DNA of 13,867 nucleotides, taken from CAYGWP01 sp964353455 (GTDB lineage Bacteria > Planctomycetota > Phycisphaerae > FEN-1346). The translations under genes were made by a program, and so were the position numbers. Below, in pieces: positions 1 through 6,762 of this stretch. Numbering within the stretch: position 1 is the stretch's first letter; each line of letters begins with the position of its first letter. The notes below the pieces were generated by a model, which saw only the letters and a program-made list of their open reading frames with translations, did not search any database and had not been told where the DNA came from. The stretch covers positions 1 through 13,867 of the forward strand of contig CAYGWP010000259.1 of NCBI GenBank assembly GCA_964353455.1. The letters run 5' to 3'.

Positions 1-1054
1 TTTCCTCAAGGCGGCCGGAGACCTCTCGCATGGCCTGCGCCCACCGCGACGTTGAGTCGGCCAGCAGCAGCACGGCGAGGCCCATCTGCCGGTAGTACTC
101 GGCAAGGGTGGCGGCGGTATAGACCGAGGCCTCTCGCGCGGCCACCGGCATGGCCGAGGTGTTGCAGACGATGATGGTGCGTTCCATGAGGCTGCGGCCG
201 GTCTGCGGGTCCTCAAGACCGGGGAACGTGCGGAGCGTCTCGACGACCTCTCCGGCCCGCTCGCCGCAGGCTGCAATGACGACGATGTCTATCTCGGCGA
301 ACTTGGCCGTGATCTGCTGGAGGACGGTCTTGCCGGAACCGAACGGCCCCGGAATGCAGTACGTCCCGCCGCGCACCACCGGGAACATCGAATCTATGAT
401 GCGGACCCGCGTGACCAGCGGCTGCCTGGGCATCGTCCGCCGCCGCGCGACCGACAGCGCCCGCTTGACCGGCCACCGCTGCTGCATCGTCACGGGTCGC
501 TCTTTGCCGGCGGAATCCGCCAGGACGGCCACCTCCTTATCGACCGAGAGCGGCCCGGCGGCGACCCGCACGACCTTCCACGCGCCTTCCCACGAGAACG
601 GGACCATGATGCGGTGCTGGAACATCCCCTCGGGGACCGTGCCGAGTGTGTCGCCGGCCTGGACGCCCGCGCCCGGTTGGACGGACGGAGTGAAGTCCCA
701 CGTCCGGTCGGTCGGCAGCGGCTGAAGGTAAACGCCCGCCTTCAGGAAGTAGCCGGACTGAGCGGCCAGGAGGGGCAGGGGGTTCTGGAGACCGTCGTAG
801 ATTTGCCCCAGGAGTCCGGGTCCGAGTGTGGCCGAGAGCATCTCATCGCTGAACTCGACCTCGTCGCCGACCTTCAGGCCCCGCGTCTCCTCGAAGACCT
901 GTAGGTCGGCCAGGCGCCCGCGGATGCGGATGACTTCCGACAAGAGGCGCGCCCCGTCCGCCCGGTGGCAGTAGCCCACCGAGTTCTGGACCACGCGGCC
1001 GTCGGCCTCGGCGATGACCATGTTTCCGAAGACGGCAACGATTCGTCCGGTCAC
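1..1054 (-). CDS. atpA: V/A-type ATPase catalytic subunit A, N-terminal 351 codons (runs off left edge)
   Basis: This is the catalytic, nucleotide-binding subunit of the peripheral V1/A1 head, which couples ATP synthesis or hydrolysis to ion flow through the membrane rotor. Visible parts are the N-terminal beta-barrel (opening TGRIVAVFGNMVIAEADG), the inserted non-homologous region typical of A subunits (about residues 115-190), the Walker A loop GPFGSGKT at residues 236-243, then CGERAGEV, NTSAMPVAAREAS and LADSTSRWAQAMREVSGRLEE at the cut edge. All match the family. The start is GTG at 1052-1054, chosen because a strong Shine-Dalgarno (GGAGGGAG, plus-strand 1062-1069) sits 7 bases upstream and the next codons give the usual subunit A opening. 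It is the third gene of an operon after subunit E and a DUF2764 protein; subunits B, D, I and K would be expected beyond the left edge. The C-terminal part is missing only because the window ends. Confidence 0.97.
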   Translation of the reverse strand, partial: MTGRIVAVFGNMVIAEADGRVVQNSVGYCHRADGARLLSEVIRIRGRLADLQVFEETRGLKVGDEVEFSDEMLSATLGPGLLGQIYDGLQNPLPLLAAQSGYFLKAGVYLQPLPTDRTWDFTPSVQPGAGVQAGDTLGTVPEGMFQHRIMVPFSWEGAWKVVRVAAGPLSVDKEVAVLADSAGKERPVTMQQRWPVKRALSVARRRTMPRQPLVTRVRIIDSMFPVVRGGTYCIPGPFGSGKTVLQQITAKFAEIDIVVIAACGERAGEVVETLRTFPGLEDPQTGRSLMERTIIVCNTSAMPVAAREASVYTAATLAEYYRQMGLAVLLLADSTSRWAQAMREVSGRLEE

Positions 1055-1107
1055 GGTTGAACTCCCTCCGTGCCACGCGCTCCTCTGCGAGTCGCGGCTA
1101 AACACGC

Positions 1108-1123
1108 GCCCGCCAAGGCGGGC
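1108..1123. repeat. Short palindrome in the DUF2764-atpA gap
   Basis: GCCCGCC and GGCGGGC pair as a perfect 7-bp stem around an AA loop. It lies in the 116-base gap inside the ATPase operon, between the stop of the DUF2764 gene and the Shine-Dalgarno of atpA. It could form a hairpin in the mRNA and affect the ratio of subunit E to A, but there is no T-run, so a full terminator is unlikely. It looks like a small REP-type unit. Confidence 0.6.
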
Positions 1124-1139
1124 GGCTAACTATGTTTTT

Positions 1140-1170
1140 AATCCACAATCCGCAATTCACAATCCACAAT
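1140..1170. repeat. Heptamer tandem repeat, 4.4 copies
   Basis: Read on the plus strand the units are AATCCAC, AATCCGC, AATTCAC, AATCCAC, then AAT. The array abuts the stop codon of the DUF2764 gene (TAG, 1173-1171), in the gap inside the ATPase operon. It is AT-rich compared with its surroundings. Such short heptamer arrays are known as intergenic repeats in several bacterial groups; no function can be read from it. Confidence 0.75.
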
Positions 1171-1872
1171 CTATGTTATTCGATGCCACCTCACGAGCAG
1201 CATGAGTTTCGCGGCGTAGGCCGCAAGTTCCTCGTCGCCGAACGAAAACCACGCATCGTGCTCAAGGAGCCATGCCCACCGGGCCCGGTCGAGGACCTTA
1301 AGGCCCGCGAGGGGGTCGGGCGCTGATGCCCACTCTCCGATGAGGTCGCTGAAATCGAAAAGAAAAGGGTCCAGGACCCTTAACGGCTTTAGGGGTCCTG
1401 GACCCTTTTCTTTTTCCGGCGTCACGAGGTAATCCTGCGGGTCGAGGCCGAGTGCCGCGGCCCGCGCGGCCGCCAGGGCGTTCCGCAGCGCGACCTCGTG
1501 GGCGGTCCAGTTCGCCAGAAACACGCTGGCGCATCGTGCGGCGACGGCGGCGGCATGGCGGAAGTACGCCGCCCATACGGCGTCGGAGGGGATCCTCGCG
1601 GTCTCTTCGGTCGCCAGGAACGCCGGCAGCGGCTCGGCGCTGCGGACCTGCGCCGGCGAGAGGACCGCGGGCGAAACTTCCTGGATTTCCCCCGCCAGGA
1701 GCGCCTCGCGCTGAAGCAGGTCGTCGCCCAGGAGGATCGCATCCACGAGCGCCAGCGGCCGCGCGGCGCCCCGGACGTGCTCGCGCAGGTCGGCCGGGCG
1801 CATCGGCGGCGGCGCGCCGAGGTCGCCCAGGGCGGGCAACGCCGATATCCGGTAGTAGTTGCCGGTTCCCAT
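1171..1872 (-). CDS. DUF2764 family protein, V-type ATPase operon companion
   Basis: A 233-residue soluble protein of unknown function. Proteins of the DUF2764 family are characteristically encoded between subunits E and A of V-type ATPase operons in PVC bacteria, Bacteroidetes and relatives, and that is the position here. The opening GNYYRISALPAL and the ending WAWLLEHDAWFSFGDEELAAYAAKLMLLVRW fit the family as I know it. ATG at 1872 lies 3 bases after the stop of subunit E, so translation is probably coupled; the Shine-Dalgarno is weak (AAGAGAA). Residues about 154-172 (KEKGPGPLKPLRVLDPFLF) are encoded by a perfect inverted repeat at 1358-1414 and look like an insertion that kept the frame. 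A role in assembly or stability of the ATPase is plausible only from its position. Confidence 0.85.
   Translation of the reverse strand: MGTGNYYRISALPALGDLGAPPPMRPADLREHVRGAARPLALVDAILLGDDLLQREALLAGEIQEVSPAVLSPAQVRSAEPLPAFLATEETARIPSDAVWAAYFRHAAAVAARCASVFLANWTAHEVALRNALAAARAAALGLDPQDYLVTPEKEKGPGPLKPLRVLDPFLFDFSDLIGEWASAPDPLAGLKVLDRARWAWLLEHDAWFSFGDEELAAYAAKLMLLVRWHRIT
1358..1414. repeat. Perfect 22-bp inverted repeat inside a coding region (REPIN-like)
   Basis: Arms at 1358-1379 and 1393-1414 are exact reverse complements, separated by 13 bases. Each arm holds its own palindrome, GGGTCCAGGACCC or GGGTCCTGGACCC, so the structure is two inverted palindromes back to back, as in REP doublets (REPINs). 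It lies within the DUF2764 reading frame and is translated without a stop. RNA from it would form a very stable hairpin in the middle of the ATPase operon message. Confidence 0.85.
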
Positions 1873-1875
1873 GGG

Positions 1876-2508
1876 CTATTTCTCTTGGCCTGCCATCGCC
1901 CGTTGGAGGATGTCGCGGAGGTTGGGACTGATGAGTTCCGACAGGGCATCGACGACCGACGAGAGGGTGACCTCTACGTTCGCCCCGTCGGCCTGGTACA
2001 CGAAGCCCGCCTCGGCCAGCGTGCCGAGGAGGTCGATTGAGGCGCCGCCCATGTCGGGCCGCTTGTGCAGATGCTGGAGCGCCCAGCCGGTGAGTTTCTG
2101 CTGCACCTCCGGCGGCACGTTGATCTTGATGGTGGCGTTCTCGCCGATGTCGGCCTGCACGTACTGCATGACGATGTCGTAGAGAAGTTTGCTGAGGAAG
2201 TCGGTGTCGGTGAGCGGTTTCTCCGCGCCTGCCCGTAGGACCTCGCGGATGGCGCGTGAGAGGACCTCGCGGAGGCCAAGCGCGACATCGCGCGCAGCCA
2301 GTTCCAAATCGGACTTCGACCTGGCGAGTGTGGCATCGGCCTGGGCCCGGGCATCGTCGGCGATCTTCCTGGCCTGGGTGTGGGCCTGGGCGAGGACCTG
2401 GTCGGCCTCCCGGCGAGCGGCAGCGCGGAGTTTCTCGGCCTCCTGGCGGCCGGCCTCGACGCCCTCCTGCCGCAGTTTCGCCACGAATGATTCAATCGTA
2501 TCGGCCAT
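1876..2508 (-). CDS. atpE: V/A-type ATPase subunit E (peripheral stalk)
   Basis: A 210-residue protein that forms part of the peripheral stalk linking the catalytic head to the membrane stator. The N-terminal half (residues about 1-95) is a long charged helix rich in Ala, Glu, Arg and Gln (EAGRQEAEKLRAAARREADQVL and onward), as expected of the E subunit coiled coil. The C-terminal half is a globular domain with GFVYQADGANVEVTLSSVVDALSELISPNLRDIL, a typical E-subunit ending. The frame is open further upstream to 2718, but ATG at 2508 starts MADTIESFVAKL, the expected opening, with GGAG a few bases ahead; the upstream part reads as non-coding or relic sequence. It is the first gene of the visible ATPase operon and ends 3 bases before the DUF2764 start. 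Note that atpE here means the V-type E subunit, not the F-type c subunit. Confidence 0.9.
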   Translation of the reverse strand: MADTIESFVAKLRQEGVEAGRQEAEKLRAAARREADQVLAQAHTQARKIADDARAQADATLARSKSDLELAARDVALGLREVLSRAIREVLRAGAEKPLTDTDFLSKLLYDIVMQYVQADIGENATIKINVPPEVQQKLTGWALQHLHKRPDMGGASIDLLGTLAEAGFVYQADGANVEVTLSSVVDALSELISPNLRDILQRAMAGQEK

Positions 2509-2568
2509 AAGGTGACTCCGTAAGTCGTGCTTCCCCTGATACCCAATCAGCGCAGCCCTTAGCCATTG

Positions 2569-2628
2569 TACGGCGCGGCGCAGGGCCGCGAGCATGTCGA
2601 GGAAAGACGGATGAGTCTTGGTATGCCA
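2569..2628 (-). pseudogene. Possible transposase C-terminal relic
   Basis: In the frame of atpE but upstream of its start, the minus strand encodes WHTKTHPSFLDMLAALRRAV. The pattern HPSF-D-LAALRR resembles the C-terminal ends of IS transposases found in planctomycetes and other bacteria, as I remember them; I could not search for it. There is no start and no transposase core. It could be chance. Confidence 0.25.
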
Positions 2629-2776
2629 CAGCGGGCCTCCCGGACGCAGCGACGGCTCGGCTGCGCCCGCCGCGGGTCCGCTCGAACCCCACGTGCTCTT
2701 TACTTCTACCGGAAGCAAACGGCTGGATAACAGAGCCGGTGGTTTCTGTCAAGGAAAACCGCAACGGTGTTTCTCA

Positions 2777-2805
2777 TTGTCTCCTCATCATGGTTCCGCT
2801 ACCTT
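2777..2805 (+). promoter_or_regulatory. Possible sigma70-type promoter for the exported protein gene
   Basis: TTGTCT and TACCTT are separated by 17 bases and end about 74 bases before the ATG at 2880. The match to the consensus is moderate, and this is a pattern reading only. Confidence 0.3.
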
Positions 2806-2879
2806 GAAAGCCGAGGAAGCCGGAGTCCCGTCACGGCGGCGGGCTTCGGGAACACGGGCCAGGAACAAGGAGGTGCGAC

Positions 2880-3590
2880 ATGTTGCGGACGCTTGGGCTG
2901 CTGCCGGCGGTTGCCGCCGCGGCGATTCTGGTCTCGGCCGCGCGCGCGGAGGAGGGTGGCAAGTCGGACGCCGCAAAGTCCGGCTGGCGCGACACATTCA
3001 AGGTGGCGAAGGAAAACTGGGCCGACAAGGGCCGAAACACCTACTTCATCCTCGAACCGGGTTATCGACTGGTCCTCGAGGACGGGAAGGACACGCTGAC
3101 GATCACCGTGCTGGACGAGACGAAGGTCGTGGACGGCGTCACGACGCGTGTGGTGGAGGAGCGCGAGACGAACAGGGGCAAACTGGTCGAGGTCTCGCGC
3201 AATTACTGCGCCATCGACACCAGCACGGGCGACATCTACTACTTCGGCGAAGATGTCGATATGTACAAGGATGGCAAGGTCGTGGGCCATGGCGGGGCCT
3301 GGCTGGCGGGCGTGGGCGGGGCCAGGTTCGGCCTGCTGATACCCGGAAAACCCAGGGTCGGCGACAAGTATTACCAGGAAGTCGCCCCCAAGGTTGCCAT
3401 GGACCGCGCGGAGGTCGTCAGCGTCACCGAGGAGATCAAGGTCCCGGCTGGAACGTTCAAGAACTGCCTGCGCACCCGCGAGTCGAGCGCCCTGGAGAGC
3501 GGGGTCGAGGACAAGTTGTACGCGCCCGAGGTCGGCCTCCTTAAAGACGGCGGCTTCGTGCTGGCGAAGGTCGAGAAGCCGAAGTCGTGA
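2880..3590 (+). CDS. Exported protein of unknown function
   Basis: A 236-residue protein with a clear signal peptide (MLRTLGLLPAVAAAAILVSAARA, then EE), so it is probably periplasmic or secreted. The mature part opens with NTYFILEPGYRLVLEDG and continues with a beta-rich pattern, including DIYYFGEDVDMYKDGK, GDKYYQEVAPKVAMDRAEVVS and VPAGTFKNCLRTRES, ending with YAPEVGLLKDG. This set of motifs belongs to a widespread family of uncharacterised exported beta-rich proteins in bacteria, with no activity that I can name. The start is secure: AAGGAGGT at 2867-2874 lies 5 bases before ATG. The gene stands alone, divergent from the ATPase operon and convergent with the next minus-strand gene; a strong hairpin at 3622-3649 lies between them. 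Confidence 0.85.
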   Translation: MLRTLGLLPAVAAAAILVSAARAEEGGKSDAAKSGWRDTFKVAKENWADKGRNTYFILEPGYRLVLEDGKDTLTITVLDETKVVDGVTTRVVEERETNRGKLVEVSRNYCAIDTSTGDIYYFGEDVDMYKDGKVVGHGGAWLAGVGGARFGLLIPGKPRVGDKYYQEVAPKVAMDRAEVVSVTEEIKVPAGTFKNCLRTRESSALESGVEDKLYAPEVGLLKDGGFVLAKVEKPKS

Positions 3591-3621
3591 TCACCAATAC
3601 CACGGCGCCACATAAGGCTTT

Positions 3622-3649
3622 GCGCGGCGGGTCGGGAGACCCGCCGCGC
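3622..3649. repeat. GC-rich palindrome between convergent genes
   Basis: GCGCGGCGGGTC and GACCCGCCGCGC form a perfect 12-bp stem around a GGGA loop. The same arms occur in two further copies at 13332-13408, so this is a dispersed repeat family. It sits between two converging genes and could act as a two-way terminator, but there is no T-run on either side. Confidence 0.8.
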
Positions 3650-3672
3650 CTGATGTCCGAGACCGAAGCGCC

Positions 3673-5316
3673 CTACCGGCCCACAGGAGTCACCGACCTG
3701 TCGGCCTCCTTCACCAGGTAGAAACTGCCGCCAAGCGAGATGTCGGCGGTGACGGGGCCAAAGTCGGGGATGGTGATCTCGACGCTTTTCTTGTCGCCCA
3801 TGGGGGCGTGGGCGTAGAGAAGCCACTCGCGGCGGGGCTTCTCGCCGATGACGCGCGCGAGCGTAAAGACCGGCATGCGGGTCGTCAGTTCCCACGGCCG
3901 GGGCGGATCCGCGCTGGTATCGAGGTGGAACCAGCGATCGACATTCTTTAATCTCTCGGGAATGTCCGCCGAGAACGGATGCGGATGGGCGCGGTTCGGC
4001 ACCAGTTCCCCCTGCCGCCAGAACCGCGCGAGGACCGGGTCCGCGTGCACGCGGTCAACCGACTCGATGATGACCTTGAAGTACTCCCACCACCTGTCGC
4101 GGCGGTCGGCGCTTGAGCGCCACTCGCGGGCCACGCGGGGCGTAAGAAGCCACATGCCGTACTGAATCCAGCCGCGGTATCGCTCGGGCGTGGAAGGGAA
4201 CCCCGCCTCCGCGTAAGACTTGTAGCGGTCCGTGGCATCGGCCGGCTGGTTGCCATCCCAGAAGATCACCTCGAACCAGAAGTTGGGGTTGATTTTGTAC
4301 GCCTCGCGCTGCATGAACACCAGGTTCATCATCTCGACCTGGCAACTCCAGACGTTGAAGATGGCCTTCTTGGACTGCCAGGCGCTGTCGTAATACGGCG
4401 GGATGGCCCCCTGCCAGGCGAAGGGGTGCCAGGTGATGCGGTCTTCGGTGGCGGTGGAGTACTTCTTCCATCCGCCCTCAGCCTCGGCGAAGTCGGGCCG
4501 GCCCATGTGGTTCGGCCCCATGGCGTTATAGGCGATGAAGAGGGCGTTCTTCTTCCAGGCATCGTTGGCAAGGGCCTCGCGCATGCCCTTCAGCATGGCG
4601 CGGTAGCGCTGGAGCCATCCGTCGCCGAAGACACGGCGCCTGAACTCGCCGTCCTTGCCCGGGCCGTACTTATCGAGATATCGCTTATCCTGCTCGGCAT
4701 TGTACCAGCGCAGGGTGCCTGCCTCGTTGTTGCTGATGATGAGCACCAGGGGCGGATCGGGATAGACTTCCGCGATCTTGTGCATGCCGGGCGAGCCCAT
4801 CCAGTACCGGCCCACTTCCACCCATGGCGGCACCGCCCCGAACGGGCTGAGAAGTTTGCCGGTCTTCTTCTCGCCGACCGGCTCGGGCAGCACGATGAGC
4901 GGGCTCTCGTCAGGCGGCAGGCCCCGCCAGCGGTTCGTATTATCATATAGAGTTGCTTCCCACTGTCCGCCGGTGACCAGGGCGAAGGGCAGACGCCACT
5001 CGCGCAACTGCTTCAGCGCCTCTTCGTTCGCCCCGAGCGCCTTGTCCGCCGCCTGCCCCGGGCTGGGCGTGGGCAGCCAGGGAAGCAGGTGGCGGCCCTC
5101 CCGGATCATCTCGATCTGCCACTCCAGCGGGCAGGTCATCCGGTGCCAGTGAGAGGCAAGGGGCAGGGGCCGTCCGGCGGGATCGTTGTTCGCCCTGAGC
5201 GCCTCGGCCCGTATGGCGGCCGCCGCCGGCGGAACCTCAGCGGCCTGCGCTCCAGGGACCAGCGCCGCCAGAACCAGGATGATTGCGGCCGCAGGCATCA
5301 GCGTTGGGTTTCGCAC
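3673..5316 (-). CDS. Exported 547-residue protein, possibly glycosidase-like
   Basis: I do not recognise a named family. The signal peptide (residues 1-26, hydrophobic AAAIILVLAALVPGAQA) marks it as exported. The mature protein is rich in Trp, Tyr and Pro: SHWHRMTCPLEWQIEM (55-70), LVLIISNNEAGTLRWYNAEQ (190-209), ALFIAYNAMGPNHMGRPDF (258-276), NVWSCQVEMMNLVFMQREAY (321-340), FWFEVIFWDGNQP (346-358). A C-terminal beta-rich part (about 480-540, LLYAHAPMGDKKSVEITIPDF) looks like a small beta-sandwich. Acidic residues E198 (NNEAG) and E349 (FEVIFWDG) are placed as the two catalytic acids of a TIM-barrel glycosidase might be, which is inference only. The start is GTG at 5316 with AAAGGAG (5323-5329) 6 bases upstream. 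It is third in a row of minus-strand genes, after the dehydrogenase, with a MITE-like element between them. Confidence 0.8.
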   Translation of the reverse strand: MRNPTLMPAAAIILVLAALVPGAQAAEVPPAAAAIRAEALRANNDPAGRPLPLASHWHRMTCPLEWQIEMIREGRHLLPWLPTPSPGQAADKALGANEEALKQLREWRLPFALVTGGQWEATLYDNTNRWRGLPPDESPLIVLPEPVGEKKTGKLLSPFGAVPPWVEVGRYWMGSPGMHKIAEVYPDPPLVLIISNNEAGTLRWYNAEQDKRYLDKYGPGKDGEFRRRVFGDGWLQRYRAMLKGMREALANDAWKKNALFIAYNAMGPNHMGRPDFAEAEGGWKKYSTATEDRITWHPFAWQGAIPPYYDSAWQSKKAIFNVWSCQVEMMNLVFMQREAYKINPNFWFEVIFWDGNQPADATDRYKSYAEAGFPSTPERYRGWIQYGMWLLTPRVAREWRSSADRRDRWWEYFKVIIESVDRVHADPVLARFWRQGELVPNRAHPHPFSADIPERLKNVDRWFHLDTSADPPRPWELTTRMPVFTLARVIGEKPRREWLLYAHAPMGDKKSVEITIPDFGPVTADISLGGSFYLVKEADRSVTPVGR

Positions 5317-5344
5317 CGCGTGCTCCTTTCGCTCACCGACGGGC

Positions 5345-5495
5345 TAGTGCTTCGTCAAGCGTCAATTAAGGGGTGGCACGACCACGCTTTGCCGTTGCGT
5401 GGCCGTGGTTGCCGCCTGGGGAGAGACCACGGCCACGCGGAAAAGCGTGGCCGTGCCACCCGGCCATTCATCATTTGAAGACTGACAAAGCACTA
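5345..5495. mobile_element. MITE-like element with TA duplication and terminal inverted repeats
   Basis: A non-coding unit of 151 bp bounded by TA on both sides (5345-5346 and 5494-5495). The ends read TAGTGCTTCGTCAAGCGTCAA and, from the other side, TAGTGCTTTGTCAGTCTTCAA, matching at 17 of 21 positions. Inside, GGGTGGCACGACCACGCTTT (5371-5390) pairs with 5442-5461 at 19 of 20 positions, and 5397-5409 pairs perfectly with 5426-5438, so almost the whole unit folds into a long hairpin. TA duplication with inverted ends is typical of non-autonomous elements moved by IS630/Tc1-mariner transposases. No transposase is present. Its right end supplies part of the stop codon of the dehydrogenase gene. 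Confidence 0.7.
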
Positions 5496-6641
5496 GGCCA
5501 GATCCTCCTGCACCACGGGAACCGGCGTATTCGTGCGGATGGACTGAAGTAGTTTCAGTGCCAGGCGGTTGACCGTGACGGCCCCTTCGATGGGGCAGGG
5601 GTTCTCGCCGCCGCCGTCAAGGTGCGTCAGGAAGCGGTCCAGATGGGCCGCGTGGCCCTTGTTGACGCCGACCGAAAGGGCCTTCTGGCCGGCGCCCCGC
5701 ATGGCTTGGGCTGCGGCAAGGGCCTCGTAGTAACCCGCGATGCCGTCAGTCCGGGCCATGTCCTGGCCCTTGAAGGGAAACGTGCGTCGGTGCGGCTCAT
5801 CGCCGATGCCCCACTGCCGCACCTCCACGTGCTGCTCCATCGCCACCGTGACGAAGTTGGCGGAGACCTCGACGAGTTCCTTCGGATAGTCGAAGTGCCC
5901 GACCCCCGTCTGGTGCAGCGTGGCGGTCGAGCCGTCCTGGAACCCGATAGTCAGGGTGAAGTTCGTCCTGTTCGACCCCATTGCGAACACCCTTGCCGGC
6001 GGCGAGGACTGGAGCCACAAGGCCAGGTCGATGAAGTGCACCATCTCGGCGAACAGGATTCCCTCGGCGTCCTCGAATATCCACGGCTTCCAACTCCTGA
6101 GGTCGTCGTTGACGCGGATGAGGATCTGTGTGCCGCGGACCTCGGGCAGCGACCTGATGATGCCCGGCACGCTGCGGTCCACCGACGGCGGCTCGGCCTG
6201 CGGCAGCGACCGCGCCTTCTGGAGCAGGCGCCGCAACTCCAGCACCGCGGGGCTCGACCTCCGGTTGTGCCCGACGCAGACGGGCACTCGCGTCTCTCGG
6301 TGGACCCGCAGGATATCGGCCATCTCCGATACGGATGGGGCCAGGGGCTTCTCGGTATAGACGGGCTTGCCGGCCCGCATGGCCGCGGTGAGAAGATCGC
6401 CCCTGAGGCCCGTGTGCGTCGCCAGGAGGACGAGGTCAACCTGGCCGTCGGCCACGACGCGGCGCCAATCGGTTTCCCAGCGTGCTGCGGCGAAGCGCGC
6501 GGCCGATTCGCGGGCGGCCCGTTCATCGCAATCACATGTGGTGATGAGTCTGAGGCGCGGGTTGGCCACGATGTTCGGCAGATGCACGCCCGTGGCGATG
6601 CTCCCGCATCCGACGACCGCAATGCCGCGCACCGTCTTCAT
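5493..6641 (-). CDS. Gfo/Idh/MocA family NAD(P)-dependent oxidoreductase
   Basis: A 382-residue dehydrogenase of the glucose-fructose oxidoreductase/inositol dehydrogenase family; the substrate is probably a sugar, cyclitol or derivative but cannot be named. The N-terminal Rossmann fold shows IAVVGCGSIATG (residues 7-18), an acidic residue after strand two (TTCDCDE), and the family motif YTEKPLA with EKP at 97-99. The C-terminal domain has FAEMVHFIDLALWL with H202 and D205, matching the usual catalytic region. The frame is open 24 codons further to 6713, but ATG at 6641 is chosen because GGAGG (6650-6654) lies 8 bases upstream and the Rossmann fold starts at once. No signal peptide, so cytoplasmic. 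It follows the 1407-residue exported gene by 121 bases and precedes the exported 547-residue gene. Its TAG stop is formed at the junction with the MITE-like element, so the natural C-terminus may have been longer or different. Confidence 0.92.
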   Translation of the reverse strand: MKTVRGIAVVGCGSIATGVHLPNIVANPRLRLITTCDCDERAARESAARFAAARWETDWRRVVADGQVDLVLLATHTGLRGDLLTAAMRAGKPVYTEKPLAPSVSEMADILRVHRETRVPVCVGHNRRSSPAVLELRRLLQKARSLPQAEPPSVDRSVPGIIRSLPEVRGTQILIRVNDDLRSWKPWIFEDAEGILFAEMVHFIDLALWLQSSPPARVFAMGSNRTNFTLTIGFQDGSTATLHQTGVGHFDYPKELVEVSANFVTVAMEQHVEVRQWGIGDEPHRRTFPFKGQDMARTDGIAGYYEALAAAQAMRGAGQKALSVGVNKGHAAHLDRFLTHLDGGGENPCPIEGAVTVNRLALKLLQSIRTNTPVPVVQEDLA

Positions 6642-6649
6642 CCGGTCCG

Positions 6650-6654
6650 CCTCC
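6650..6654 (-). promoter_or_regulatory. Shine-Dalgarno that decides the dehydrogenase start
   Basis: GGAGG on the minus strand, 8 bases before ATG at 6641. It favours this start over the in-frame upstream start at 6713, whose extra 24 residues do not belong to the Rossmann fold. Confidence 0.7.
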
Positions 6655-6762
6655 GTTGCCAGGGCCAATGCTGGGGCCAGGCGTGATTCTACTTGCTCGG
6701 CGGGCTGCGGCAAGGGATAAGAGCGCGGGCGGCAGGCCGCAACCGGCTCCAGCAGGTCGGTG

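Larger units (their letters stand above)
2509..2879. other. 371-base divergent intergenic region
   Basis: No gene supported by start, Shine-Dalgarno and family match is seen here. It separates the ATPase operon (minus) from an exported protein gene (plus) and should hold promoters for both. A possible plus-strand promoter is at 2777-2805. On the minus strand, 2569-2628 translates to a segment resembling a transposase tail. A TACAAT hexamer on the minus strand near 2570 could be a -10 box for the ATPase operon, but no good -35 partner is seen. Confidence 0.6.

Noticed and set aside
2509..2718. N-terminal extension of subunit E by 70 residues
   Set aside because: The extension does not resemble subunit E, and ATG at 2508 has GGAG upstream and gives the family opening.
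3622..3649. Classical rho-independent terminator
   Set aside because: Strong stem but no T-run, and the same sequence recurs as a dispersed repeat.
5622..6686. 354-residue plus-strand reading frame
   Set aside because: It is the mirror of the dehydrogenase gene; composition is typical of antisense frames in GC-rich DNA and it has no recognisable domain.
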